NCBI GenBank assembly: GCA_035762425.1
Contig: DASTOW010000071.1
Coordinates: 1 to 49,800 of the forward strand
Length of the DNA stretch: 49,800 bases
Reading direction: 5' to 3'
Source of the DNA: AWTP1-13 sp035762425
Lineage (GTDB): Bacteria > Pseudomonadota > Alphaproteobacteria > Rhizobiales > Hyphomicrobiaceae
The notes below the pieces were generated by a model. It was not told the DNA's origin. It searched no databases and saw only the letters and a program-made list of their open reading frames with translations. This document shows positions 15,800-23,338 of the stretch, piece by piece. The stretch's first letter is position 1; each line of letters opens with the position of its first letter. A program made the position numbers and the translations under genes.

Positions 15800-16372
15800 T
15801 CAGGCCGCCCGAACCATGCGGCTGTGCAGTTCGAGGACTGCAATCATGAAGCCGATGCGATCCTCGGCGGCCTCGGCCATGACGGAGAAGTAGTTGGGCG
15901 TCTGCGGCAGGATCTCGCCGATCACCTCGCCGTATTCGAAGCGCAGCTCGGCCTCGTGCTTCTTGGCGATGGCCTGCATCTTGGAGTTCTCGGCGAGGCA
16001 GCTCATGTACAGGCGGCGGATGCCGCGATTGCGTGCCGCGCGTACGACCCGTCCCATGAGCTCGGAGCCGACACCTTGGTCCTGGAACAGCTTCTCGACC
16101 GAGAAGGCAGCCTCTGCCTCCGGGCCCCAGGCATCGCCCAACCTGCGCAGTTCGGCGGCACCGCGCACATGGCCATCGGCGATATGTCCGTAGACGATGC
16201 TGCCGAACTCGGTCATGCGGCTGGCGTAGTCCTCGATGAAGGCGTCCGACACGGAATGCGCAAAGCGCAACCGGCGGCTCTCCTTGTCCAGGCGCAACAG
16301 GTGGTCGCGGAACTTGTCCGTTTCTGTCGGCCAAAGCTTGCGCACGCTGCCGACGTTGCAATGATCGCTCAT
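15800..16372 (-). CDS. GNAT-family N-acetyltransferase
   Basis: The protein is 190 residues, with the acetyl-CoA-binding region of the GNAT fold: AFSVEKLFQDQGVGSELMGRVVRAARNRGIRRLYMSCLAENSKM, in which QGVGSELM is the pyrophosphate-binding loop. The N-terminal part (DHLLRLDKESRRLRFAHSVSDAFIEDYA) matches acetyltransferases that also occur as domains of larger Pat-like enzymes. The substrate cannot be told from sequence. The ATG at 16372 is clear. The C-terminal PNYFSVMAEAAEDRIGFMIAVLE is hydrophobic but too short to be a convincing membrane anchor. It is monocistronic, with the inverted repeat at 15744 just beyond its stop. Confidence 0.82.
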   Translation of the reverse strand: MSDHCNVGSVRKLWPTETDKFRDHLLRLDKESRRLRFAHSVSDAFIEDYASRMTEFGSIVYGHIADGHVRGAAELRRLGDAWGPEAEAAFSVEKLFQDQGVGSELMGRVVRAARNRGIRRLYMSCLAENSKMQAIAKKHEAELRFEYGEVIGEILPQTPNYFSVMAEAAEDRIGFMIAVLELHSRMVRAA

Positions 16373-16694
16373 GATCTCTCACCCTCTGCTGTCTAGCCGC
16401 ACCGGGGTTTGCTTGTGCCGCTTGCTGCACCCCTTCACCTAAGGTTGCGGTTTGCGTTGCACAATCATGCTAGATAGTGACCATCATGTGTTTCTGGAAA
16501 ATCACGTTAATACAAAGAGATGTGTTGATGCTGCGGTGCCACATGTGGCCATGGGCCGCGACCTTGCAATGGCGCAACGCAGCGGCGTGCAAGGCCGGCG
16601 GTTCGGGCCCTTCCGTTACGCCGGGGGATGAGCTGGGTGCAGGTGCGCCAGCCGCCTTGACCCGTGCCCCTGCGGCAGGCTAGCCGAGGCGCCG
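16373..16694. other. Divergent intergenic region between GNAT and zapE
   Basis: This 322-bp stretch includes an AT-rich patch near 16455-16530, the likeliest promoter zone for one or both genes. A 66-codon frame from ATG 16486 runs to 14 nt before zapE but resembles no protein and has no ribosome site. I see no inverted repeat or operator I can support. Confidence 0.35.
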
Positions 16695-17801
16695 ATGGCC
16701 CTCCTCAAGAAGTATCGCGCGCTGGTCGATGGCGGTGTGATCGCGCCTGATCATGCGCAAGCGATCGCTGCCGCGCGTCTGGATGGGCTTGCGTCGCGCT
16801 TGCGCAAGTGGAAGCGCCGGACCGGCCTTGCGGCCCTGCTGCTCGGAAAAAAACCAGCACCGAAGGGGCTCTACCTCTTCGGGCAGGTCGGGCGTGGCAA
16901 GACTATGTTGATGGACCTGTTCTTTCAGACCACGACGGTGCGGCCCAAGCGGCGCATCCACTTCCACGAGTTCATGGCCGAGGTGCACGATTGTATTGCC
17001 GACGCGCGCAAGGATGTGCAGGGCGATCCCATTCCGCGCGTGGCCCGCGAGCTGGCCGCCAAGTCGGCCTTGCTGTGCTTTGATGAGATGCACGTCACCG
17101 ATATCGCCGATGCCATGATTCTCGGTCGTCTGTTCAAGGGGCTGTTCGAGCAGCAAGTCGTGGTGGTGGCGACGTCCAACGTGCCGCCGGCCGAGCTGTA
17201 CAAGAATGGCTTGAACCGCCAGCTGTTTCTGCCCTTCATCGATCTCATCGAGCACCACATGCAGGTCGAGGAGCTGGATGCTGCGAGGGACTTCAGGTTG
17301 GCGAAGCTGGCGGGCCGGCCACTGTATTTCACCCCGGTCGATGCCAGAGCCGAGGCGGAGATGGATCGGCTGTGGCTCGAGCTGACCGGCCAGCGGTCGG
17401 GCGCGCCCGTCGAGTTGGATGTGAAGGGCCGCCTCCTGCCTGTTGCACAGGCTTCGATGGGGGTAGCGCGGTTCACGTTTGCCGAGCTGTGCGAGAGGCC
17501 GCTTGGCACGCTCGATTATCTGCATATCGCGCGCCGCTTCCACACCGTATTGATCGACGGCATTCCCGTGCTGAAGCCGGCCCAGCGCGACGTGGCGCGG
17601 CGCTTCGTCAATCTGGTCGATACCCTCTATGACGCGCGGGTGTCGCTGATTGCGTCGGCCGCGGCCGAGCCCGCCGAGCTCTATCCCGCCGGCGACGTGC
17701 AGTTCCTGTTTGAGCGCACGGCTTCGCGTCTGACCGAAATGCGCTCCGAAGGCTACTTGGCCGGCCGCAAGGATCGGGTGAACATAAGCGTGGCGACGTA
17801 G
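16695..17801 (+). CDS. zapE: Cell division protein ZapE (AFG1-like ATPase)
   Basis: P-loop ATPase of the AFG1/ZapE family, which interacts with FtsZ in bacteria and with respiratory complexes in mitochondria. The protein is 368 residues. Walker A GQVGRGKT is at 63-70, followed by MLMDLFF and the family signature RRIHFHEFMAEVHD; Walker B LLCFDEMHVTD has Asp130-Glu131, and sensor-1 is VATSNVPP. ATG 16695 has GAGG 6 nt upstream. In alphaproteobacteria this gene commonly sits directly before mdh-sucCDAB; here an oppositely oriented monooxygenase separates them. Confidence 0.93.
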   Translation: MALLKKYRALVDGGVIAPDHAQAIAAARLDGLASRLRKWKRRTGLAALLLGKKPAPKGLYLFGQVGRGKTMLMDLFFQTTTVRPKRRIHFHEFMAEVHDCIADARKDVQGDPIPRVARELAAKSALLCFDEMHVTDIADAMILGRLFKGLFEQQVVVVATSNVPPAELYKNGLNRQLFLPFIDLIEHHMQVEELDAARDFRLAKLAGRPLYFTPVDARAEAEMDRLWLELTGQRSGAPVELDVKGRLLPVAQASMGVARFTFAELCERPLGTLDYLHIARRFHTVLIDGIPVLKPAQRDVARRFVNLVDTLYDARVSLIASAAAEPAELYPAGDVQFLFERTASRLTEMRSEGYLAGRKDRVNISVAT

Positions 17802-17814
17802 TGGGCTGCGCGTA

Positions 17815-19215
17815 TCAGCCCGCCATTTCCTTAGCCCGTTCGCGGTGGCGGACGACCGACTTGGGCAGTCTGCCGATGCTGGTGGCGTCGAGGCGCATCT
17901 TGCGCACCGGGCCAAAGCGGCGGATGTGGCGTTTGAGCAGGCGCCGATAGTCGTAGTAGTTGGCTTCCAGGCGATGCCGGTCGGAGGCCAGGAAGGTGCC
18001 GCGGCCAACATCGCCGGCGGCAGTGGCCATGCCAGCAAGGAAGCGGGCGGCACGCTCAGGCGCCTTGACCTGGGCGACGACGAGGTTGGCGATCAACTGC
18101 CCCTGATAGTCGGCGATGCGCCACATGCTGCCGTTGGCCTGTACCAGGCCAGCCGCGAACAGGCCTGGTCGGTGCGGATGCACTACGCGCAGGTAAAAGC
18201 GGGAGCGACCCTCGGCATCGTAAACGAGTTCCTCATCGAGGAACGGCACGGCCGGCTCGTAGCCGGTGGCAAACACGATCATGTCGAAGGTGTCGGCGGT
18301 GCCGTCCGTGAATAGAACGCGCTGGCCGTCGTAGCCGGCGATCTCGGGCTTGATGGCGATGCGTCCGTGCGCCGAAAGGCGCGGGATCTCGTCGCTCATG
18401 GTGGGATGGGCCTGATCGATCGCATAGGCCGGATCGGGCAGCTGGTAGCGCGACGGTGGGCCCTGCAGGACCCACAGACTGGCCTGAAACAGCCAGCGTT
18501 TCAACAGGCGTGGCAGCGGGAAGAACTCCACCCACGACACGACGTCGTGGGTCGGGAAGCCCAGCATGAACTTCGGTACGAACCAGTAGCCGCGCCTGAG
18601 ACTCATCACCACGCGCGAGCCGCCGTGCACCGCATCCGACACGATGTCGGCAGCCGAGTTGCCGCAGCCGACCACCAGCACGCGCTGGTCGCGCACCTGG
18701 CGCGGGCTCTTGTAGGAGCGTGAATGGATGATCTCGCCGGTGAACGTGCCGGGATAGTTGGGCATGCGCGGCTCGTCGTGGTGTCCGCTCGCGATTACGA
18801 CACCTCGATAGATGCGCGGGCGGTCCTCACCGGCGACGGCCACGTCCCATCGCCCATCACCGCGCGCGGCAACGTGCGTTATGCGCCGGCCGAACTCGAT
18901 ATCGTCCGCGAAGCCGTATTCGTCCACATAGCGGCGGAAGTAGGCCAGGACCTCGGCATGACTGGGGTAGGGCGGGTAGGCATCGTCGCCCATCGGCAGG
19001 TCATCGTACGACGTGGAGTAGCTGGCCGATACCAGGTGGGCGGTCTCGTAGACGATGCCGCTGTTGGTGTCGATGTTCCAAAGGCCGCCAAGATCGGCCT
19101 CGCGCTCGAGGCAGTCGAACGGGATGCCGCGCTCCTTGAAGTTCTTGGCGATGGCAAGACCGGATGCCCCTGCACCGATGATGCAATACCTGTGCTCGCG
19201 GGCAGGATCTGCCAT
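17815..19215 (-). CDS. Flavin-containing monooxygenase (FMO/Baeyer-Villiger type)
   Basis: NADPH- and FAD-dependent class B monooxygenase, 466 residues. The FAD Rossmann motif GAGASG is at 14-19, the diagnostic FxGxxxHxxxY is FTGEIIHSRSY at 158-168, the NADPH Rossmann motif GCGNSA is at 183-188 and FATGYEP lies near the C-terminal third. These features fit N- or S-hydroxylating FMOs rather than classical BVMOs, whose motif usually ends in W(P/D). The substrate is unknown. The start ATG 19215 is clear. It lies on the minus strand between zapE and mdh, an uncommon break in that synteny and possibly an insertion. It converges with zapE with a 13-nt gap. Confidence 0.88.
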   Translation of the reverse strand: MADPAREHRYCIIGAGASGLAIAKNFKERGIPFDCLEREADLGGLWNIDTNSGIVYETAHLVSASYSTSYDDLPMGDDAYPPYPSHAEVLAYFRRYVDEYGFADDIEFGRRITHVAARGDGRWDVAVAGEDRPRIYRGVVIASGHHDEPRMPNYPGTFTGEIIHSRSYKSPRQVRDQRVLVVGCGNSAADIVSDAVHGGSRVVMSLRRGYWFVPKFMLGFPTHDVVSWVEFFPLPRLLKRWLFQASLWVLQGPPSRYQLPDPAYAIDQAHPTMSDEIPRLSAHGRIAIKPEIAGYDGQRVLFTDGTADTFDMIVFATGYEPAVPFLDEELVYDAEGRSRFYLRVVHPHRPGLFAAGLVQANGSMWRIADYQGQLIANLVVAQVKAPERAARFLAGMATAAGDVGRGTFLASDRHRLEANYYDYRRLLKRHIRRFGPVRKMRLDATSIGRLPKSVVRHRERAKEMAG

Positions 19216-19580
19216 GAACGCAACGCCCTATGTGTTTGGAGTGGTTTGAACTCTACCAGCGCCAGCAGGTTCCTTGAGGTGGGCGGTTCGTCACATCACA
19301 CGCGGCCAGTGGGGAGCACAGATGGGGAGCATTGCCTGTTTGGCGGCCGGCGCATCGGTTGCGCAGCGACCTGCAACCTTAGTCGAAGCCGAGCTGGCGC
19401 CTTTTCGAGCACCTGATCACGCGCGCGAAAGCAGGTGGCGGAGCCTCGGCCGTTTTCCTTGAACGGTCCCGGCTTTCGGGCTAACGAACGGGCACAATTC
19501 GGGGGTGCCCTATGAGCTGGTTCAACTTCATCCGGCGACGCGAACCAGGCCAGGCGCACCCAGTACAGGAGAACGATGTC
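19216..19580 (+). promoter_or_regulatory. Intergenic region with the putative promoter of the mdh-ridA-suc-lpd block
   Basis: This 365-bp gap separates the divergent monooxygenase gene and mdh. The best promoter-like pair for mdh is TTGAAC (19459-19464) with TAACGA (19482-19487) at 17-nt spacing, about 90 nt before the start. No intrinsic terminator, tRNA or credible small gene was found; a frame opening at ATG 19512 is an in-frame extension of mdh without family similarity. Confidence 0.4.
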
Positions 19581-20552
19581 ATGGCGCGTACCAAGATCGC
19601 GCTGATCGGCGCGGGCCAGATCGGCGGCACTCTGGCACTTCTGGCCGGCCTCAAGGAGCTGGGCGACATCGTTCTGACGGACATGATGGAGGGCGTTGCC
19701 AAGGGCAAGGCGCTGGATCTGTCGCAGACGGCTGCGGTCGAGGGTTACAACGCCAACATCACCGGCGCCGGCGTCGATCCCTATTCGGCCATCGAAGGCG
19801 CCGCTGTGTGCATCGTCACGGCCGGCGTGCCGAGGAAGCCCGGCATGAGCCGCGACGACCTGCTCGGCATCAATCTGAAGGTGATGGAGAGCGTCGGCGC
19901 GGGCATCAGGAAGTATGCGCCCAATGCCTTCGTGATCTGCATCACCAATCCGCTCGATGCGATGGTTTGGGCCCTGCAGAAGTATTCGGGCCTGCCGACC
20001 AGCAAGGTGATAGGCATGGCCGGCGTGCTCGATTCATCGCGCTTTGCGCATTTCCTCGCCGAGGCAGCCGACGTCTCCATCGAGGATGTGCGCGCCATGA
20101 CGCTGGGCGGCCACGGCGACGACATGGTGCCGATGGTGCGCTACTCGACAATCGGCGGTGTGCCGCTGCCCGACTGCATCAAGCTTGGCATGTTCACGCA
20201 GGAGCAGCTCGATGCCATGATCAAGCGCACCCGCGGCGGCGGCGGCGAGATCGTAGCCCTGCTCGGCACCGGCTCGGCGTTCTACGCGCCCGCGGCGTCC
20301 GCCATCGCCATGGCCGAGAGCTATCTCAAGGACAAGCGCCGCGTGCTGCCGTGCGCGGCCTACTGCAAGGGCGAGTTCGGCGTGCAGGACATGTACGTTG
20401 GCGTGCCGGTGGTGATCGGCGCCAACGGCGTGGAGAAGATCGTCGACCTTGAACTCAATGCCGACGAGAAGGCGATGTTTGCCAAATCGGTGGCGTCGGT
20501 GAAGGGCCTGGTCGAGGCCTGCGTGAAGATCTCGCCGGCGCTGGCAGGCTGA
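19581..20552 (+). CDS. mdh: Malate dehydrogenase
   Basis: NAD-dependent malate dehydrogenase of the LDH-like type found in alphaproteobacteria, 323 residues, oxidizing malate to oxaloacetate in the TCA cycle. NAD-binding GAGQIG is at 10-15, substrate arginines are in VPRKPGMSR (Arg85, Arg91), Asn123 in ITNPLDAMV, and catalytic His178 in LGGHGDDMV. The ATG at 19581 has AGGAGAA 7 nt upstream, clearly better than the in-frame ATG 19512. Its stop is 1 nt before the ridA ATG, so it heads a run ending with lpd. Confidence 0.97.
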   Translation: MARTKIALIGAGQIGGTLALLAGLKELGDIVLTDMMEGVAKGKALDLSQTAAVEGYNANITGAGVDPYSAIEGAAVCIVTAGVPRKPGMSRDDLLGINLKVMESVGAGIRKYAPNAFVICITNPLDAMVWALQKYSGLPTSKVIGMAGVLDSSRFAHFLAEAADVSIEDVRAMTLGGHGDDMVPMVRYSTIGGVPLPDCIKLGMFTQEQLDAMIKRTRGGGGEIVALLGTGSAFYAPAASAIAMAESYLKDKRRVLPCAAYCKGEFGVQDMYVGVPVVIGANGVEKIVDLELNADEKAMFAKSVASVKGLVEACVKISPALAG

Positions 20553-20553
20553 C

Positions 20554-20940
20554 ATGGCAAAGCGCGCGATCACGACGGCGAACGCCAAGGCGATCGGCCC
20601 CTACTCGATGGCGATCGAGACGGGCGATCTGGTGTTTGTGTCCGGGCAAATCCCCCTCGACGCCGCCACGGGTAAGCTGGTCGAGGGCGACATTTCGGCT
20701 CAGGCCAAGCAATCGCTGGAGAACCTGCGGACCATCCTGGAGGCGGCAGGCCTCGGCTTCGGCCACGTGGTCAAAACCACCATCTTCCTGACCAGCATGG
20801 CCGACTTCGCCGCCGTCAACGCGGTCTACAAGGCCTACGTCGGCGAGCCGTATCCGGCCCGCTCCACGTTCGCCGTGGCGGCCCTGCCGATGGGGGCGAA
20901 CGTGGAAATTGAAATGATCGCCTCTCGCAGTGCACAATAG
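20554..20940 (+). CDS. ridA: RidA-family enamine/imine deaminase
   Basis: Small enzyme of the RidA/YjgF/UK114 family, 128 residues, which hydrolyses reactive 2-aminoacrylate and related enamines. The key Arg103 lies in YPARSTFAVAALP, with Glu120 in VEIEMIA and GPYSMAIETGDLVFVSGQIP near the N-terminus, the canonical pattern of the active RidA group. It starts 1 nt after the mdh stop and precedes sucC by 124 nt. Its place inside a TCA-cycle gene run is unusual; RidA protects PLP enzymes and succinyl-CoA-linked metabolism could benefit, but that is inference. Confidence 0.92.
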   Translation: MAKRAITTANAKAIGPYSMAIETGDLVFVSGQIPLDAATGKLVEGDISAQAKQSLENLRTILEAAGLGFGHVVKTTIFLTSMADFAAVNAVYKAYVGEPYPARSTFAVAALPMGANVEIEMIASRSAQ

Positions 20941-20983
20941 CCGTATCGCAGAGCGGAAATGACGCTCTTGGCGGCCTGCCATG

Positions 20984-21006
20984 GTCTGGCATATGGTATA
21001 CCAGAC
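20984..21006. promoter_or_regulatory. GntR/FadR-type operator-like palindrome upstream of sucC
   Basis: A perfect 10-bp palindrome TGGTATACCA (20994-21003) lies within a larger imperfect dyad with arms GTCTGG (20984-20989) and CCAGAC (21001-21006), 59 nt before the sucC ATG. TGGTATACCA matches the GT..AC core that FadR-subfamily GntR repressors bind, as in UxuR/ExuR sites. No GntR gene is in the window. The palindrome is seen; the binding factor is inferred. Confidence 0.5.
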
Positions 21007-21064
21007 GCGTGCGGGTGCTGCCTCGGGCGCGGGTTAGCGCAGACATTCCAGCCACGGGGCCTCC

Positions 21065-22264
21065 ATGAACGTGCACGAGTACCAGGCCAAGCAGCTGCTG
21101 AAGGGCTTCGGCGTCCCGGTGGCGCTCGGCGGCCCGGCCTTCACTGCCGATGAGGCCGCCAAGGCCGCGCAAGGCCTGCCTGGGCCGGTGTGGGTGGTGA
21201 AGGCCCAGATTCACGCCGGCGGCCGCGGCAAAGGCAAGTTCAAGGAGGCTGCTGCCGGCGACAAGGGCGGCGTGCGCATCGTCAAGTCGATCGACGAGGT
21301 GAAGACGGCGGCCGAGCAGATGCTGGGCAAGACGCTGGTCACCATCCAGACCGGGCCGGCGGGACGCCTCGTCAAGCGCGTGTTCATCGAAGACGGCTCG
21401 GCGATCGAGCGCGAACTTTATCTGTCGGCCCTGGTCGACCGCGTCACCTCGCGCGTCGCCTTCATCGCCTCGACCGAAGGCGGCATGGACATCGAGAAGG
21501 TGGCGCACGATACGCCCGAGAAGATCTTCACCCTGTCGATCGATCCGGCATCGGGCTACGAGCCCTTCCATGGTCGCAAGATCGCGGCCGCCTTGCAGCT
21601 GACCGGCGACCAGATCGATCAGTGCGTCAAGCTGATCGGCAGCCTCTATCGCGCCTTTGTGGAAAAGGACATGAGCCTACTCGAGGTCAACCCGCTGGTG
21701 GTGACTAAGACCGGCAAGCTCCTGTGCCTCGATGCCAAGATCAATTTCGATGACAACGCGCTGTTCCGGCACAAGGACATTCAGGAGCTGCGTGACATTG
21801 AGGAGGAGGACCCGGCCGAGGTGGAAGCCTCCAAGTTCGACCTCAACTACGTGAAGCTCGACGGCCAGATCGGCTGCATGGTCAACGGCGCCGGCCTCGC
21901 CATGGCGACCATGGACATCATCAAGCTGTACGGCATGGAGCCCGCCAACTTCCTTGACGTCGGCGGCGGCGCCACCAAGGAGAAAGTGGCGGCAGCCTTC
22001 AAGATCATCCTGTCCGACCCAGCCGTGAAGGGCATTCTCGTCAATATCTTCGGCGGCATCATGCGATGCGACATCATCGCCGAAGGCGTGGTGGCGGCGG
22101 CCAAGGAGATGGCCATCAAGGTGCCGCTGGTGGTGCGCCTGGAAGGCACCAACGTCGAGCTTGGCAAGGAGATCCTGGCCAAGTCGGGCCTCAAGATCGT
22201 GCCCGCCGACAACCTCGCCGACGCAGCCAAGAAGATCACCGACGAAGTCAAGAAGGCGGCCTGA
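21065..22264 (+). CDS. sucC: Succinyl-CoA synthetase beta subunit (SucC)
   Basis: Beta, nucleotide-binding subunit of ADP-forming succinyl-CoA ligase, 399 residues. The N-terminal ATP-grasp domain begins MNVHEYQAKQLLKGFGVPV and includes QIHAGGRGKGKFKEA; LEVNPLVVTK is the conserved metal/nucleotide segment, and the C-terminal CoA-ligase domain contains VNIFGGIMRCDIIAEGV. It is followed after 2 nt by sucD, with which it forms the tetramer. The leader carries a GntR-like operator, so it may be transcribed separately from mdh-ridA. Confidence 0.97.
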   Translation: MNVHEYQAKQLLKGFGVPVALGGPAFTADEAAKAAQGLPGPVWVVKAQIHAGGRGKGKFKEAAAGDKGGVRIVKSIDEVKTAAEQMLGKTLVTIQTGPAGRLVKRVFIEDGSAIERELYLSALVDRVTSRVAFIASTEGGMDIEKVAHDTPEKIFTLSIDPASGYEPFHGRKIAAALQLTGDQIDQCVKLIGSLYRAFVEKDMSLLEVNPLVVTKTGKLLCLDAKINFDDNALFRHKDIQELRDIEEEDPAEVEASKFDLNYVKLDGQIGCMVNGAGLAMATMDIIKLYGMEPANFLDVGGGATKEKVAAAFKIILSDPAVKGILVNIFGGIMRCDIIAEGVVAAAKEMAIKVPLVVRLEGTNVELGKEILAKSGLKIVPADNLADAAKKITDEVKKAA

Positions 22265-22266
22265 CG

Positions 22267-23169
22267 ATGGCAATCCTGATCGACCAGAACACCAAGGTCA
22301 TCGTCCAGGGCTTCACCGGCAGCCAGGGCACGTTCCACACCCAGCAGGCGGTTGCCTACGGCACGAAGGTGGTCGGCGGCATCACGCCGGGCAAAGGCGG
22401 CACGCGTCATCCCGACGCCAAGCTGGCCGACATTCCCATCTTCGACACGGTGCTCGAGGCCAAAGCCAGGACGGGTGCCAACGCCAGCGCCATCTACGTG
22501 CCGCCGCGCTTCGCCGCGGATGCCATCCTTGAGGCGATCGACGCGGAGATCCCGCTGATCGTATGCATCACCGAGGGCATCCCGGTGCTCGACATGGTCA
22601 AGGTGAAGCGGGCGCTCGGCGGCTCCATGTCGCGCCTGATCGGGCCGAACTGCCCGGGCGTGCTGACGCCCAACCAGTGCAAGATCGGCATTATGCCGGC
22701 CAACATCTTCAAGGCCGGCAGCGTCGGCATCGTCTCGCGTTCCGGGACGCTGACCTATGAGGCCGTCAAGCAGACAACGGACGCTGGGCTCGGCCAGTCG
22801 ACCGCCGTGGGCATCGGCGGCGATCCGGTGAAGGGCACCGAGTTCATCGACGTGCTGGAGATGTTCCTCGCCGACCCTGCCACCAACTCGATCATCATGA
22901 TCGGCGAGATCGGCGGCTCGGCCGAAGAGGACGCCGCCGACTTCATCAGGTCGGAGGCCAAACGCGGCCGCAAGAAGCCGATGGCTGGCTTCATCGCCGG
23001 CATGACGGCGCCTCCCGGCCGCCGCATGGGCCATGCGGGTGCCATCATCTCGGGCGGCAAGGGTAAAGCCGAAGACAAGGTGGCAGCCATGCAGTCGGCG
23101 GGGATCGCTGTGGCGGACAGCCCGGCCTCGCTCGGCACCACGCTGTCAAAGGTGCTCGGCCGCGGCTGA
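22267..23169 (+). CDS. sucD: Succinyl-CoA synthetase alpha subunit (SucD)
   Basis: Alpha subunit, 300 residues, carrying the CoA site and the phosphohistidine. The N-terminal Rossmann domain begins MAILIDQNTKVIVQGFTGSQGTF; the phosphorylated residue is His256 in GRRMGHAGAIISGG, and GPNCPGVLTP at 126-135 is the conserved catalytic-loop region. ATG 22267 starts 2 nt after the sucC stop. It is the usual partner of sucC and precedes sucA by 169 nt; that gap shows no terminator. Confidence 0.97.
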   Translation: MAILIDQNTKVIVQGFTGSQGTFHTQQAVAYGTKVVGGITPGKGGTRHPDAKLADIPIFDTVLEAKARTGANASAIYVPPRFAADAILEAIDAEIPLIVCITEGIPVLDMVKVKRALGGSMSRLIGPNCPGVLTPNQCKIGIMPANIFKAGSVGIVSRSGTLTYEAVKQTTDAGLGQSTAVGIGGDPVKGTEFIDVLEMFLADPATNSIIMIGEIGGSAEEDAADFIRSEAKRGRKKPMAGFIAGMTAPPGRRMGHAGAIISGGKGKAEDKVAAMQSAGIAVADSPASLGTTLSKVLGRG

Positions 23170-23338
23170 TTTTCGGCCTGCACCTTCTTTGGGCACGCGC
23201 CTGCCGGGGCCTTACCCTGGCCGTGGAGCTGTACTACATGAACGCATGTGCTAGGTAGGCGCCCGGCGGAGGGTGCCAGCCCCCAAGCGCGCATTCGTAC
23301 GTAGCCCCAACACATACTCCACGGGACTTCGATCCGAC

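Noticed and set aside
16477..16683. 68-codon frame just upstream of zapE
   Set aside because: No family resemblance, no ribosome site, and a composition that looks like translated intergenic DNA.
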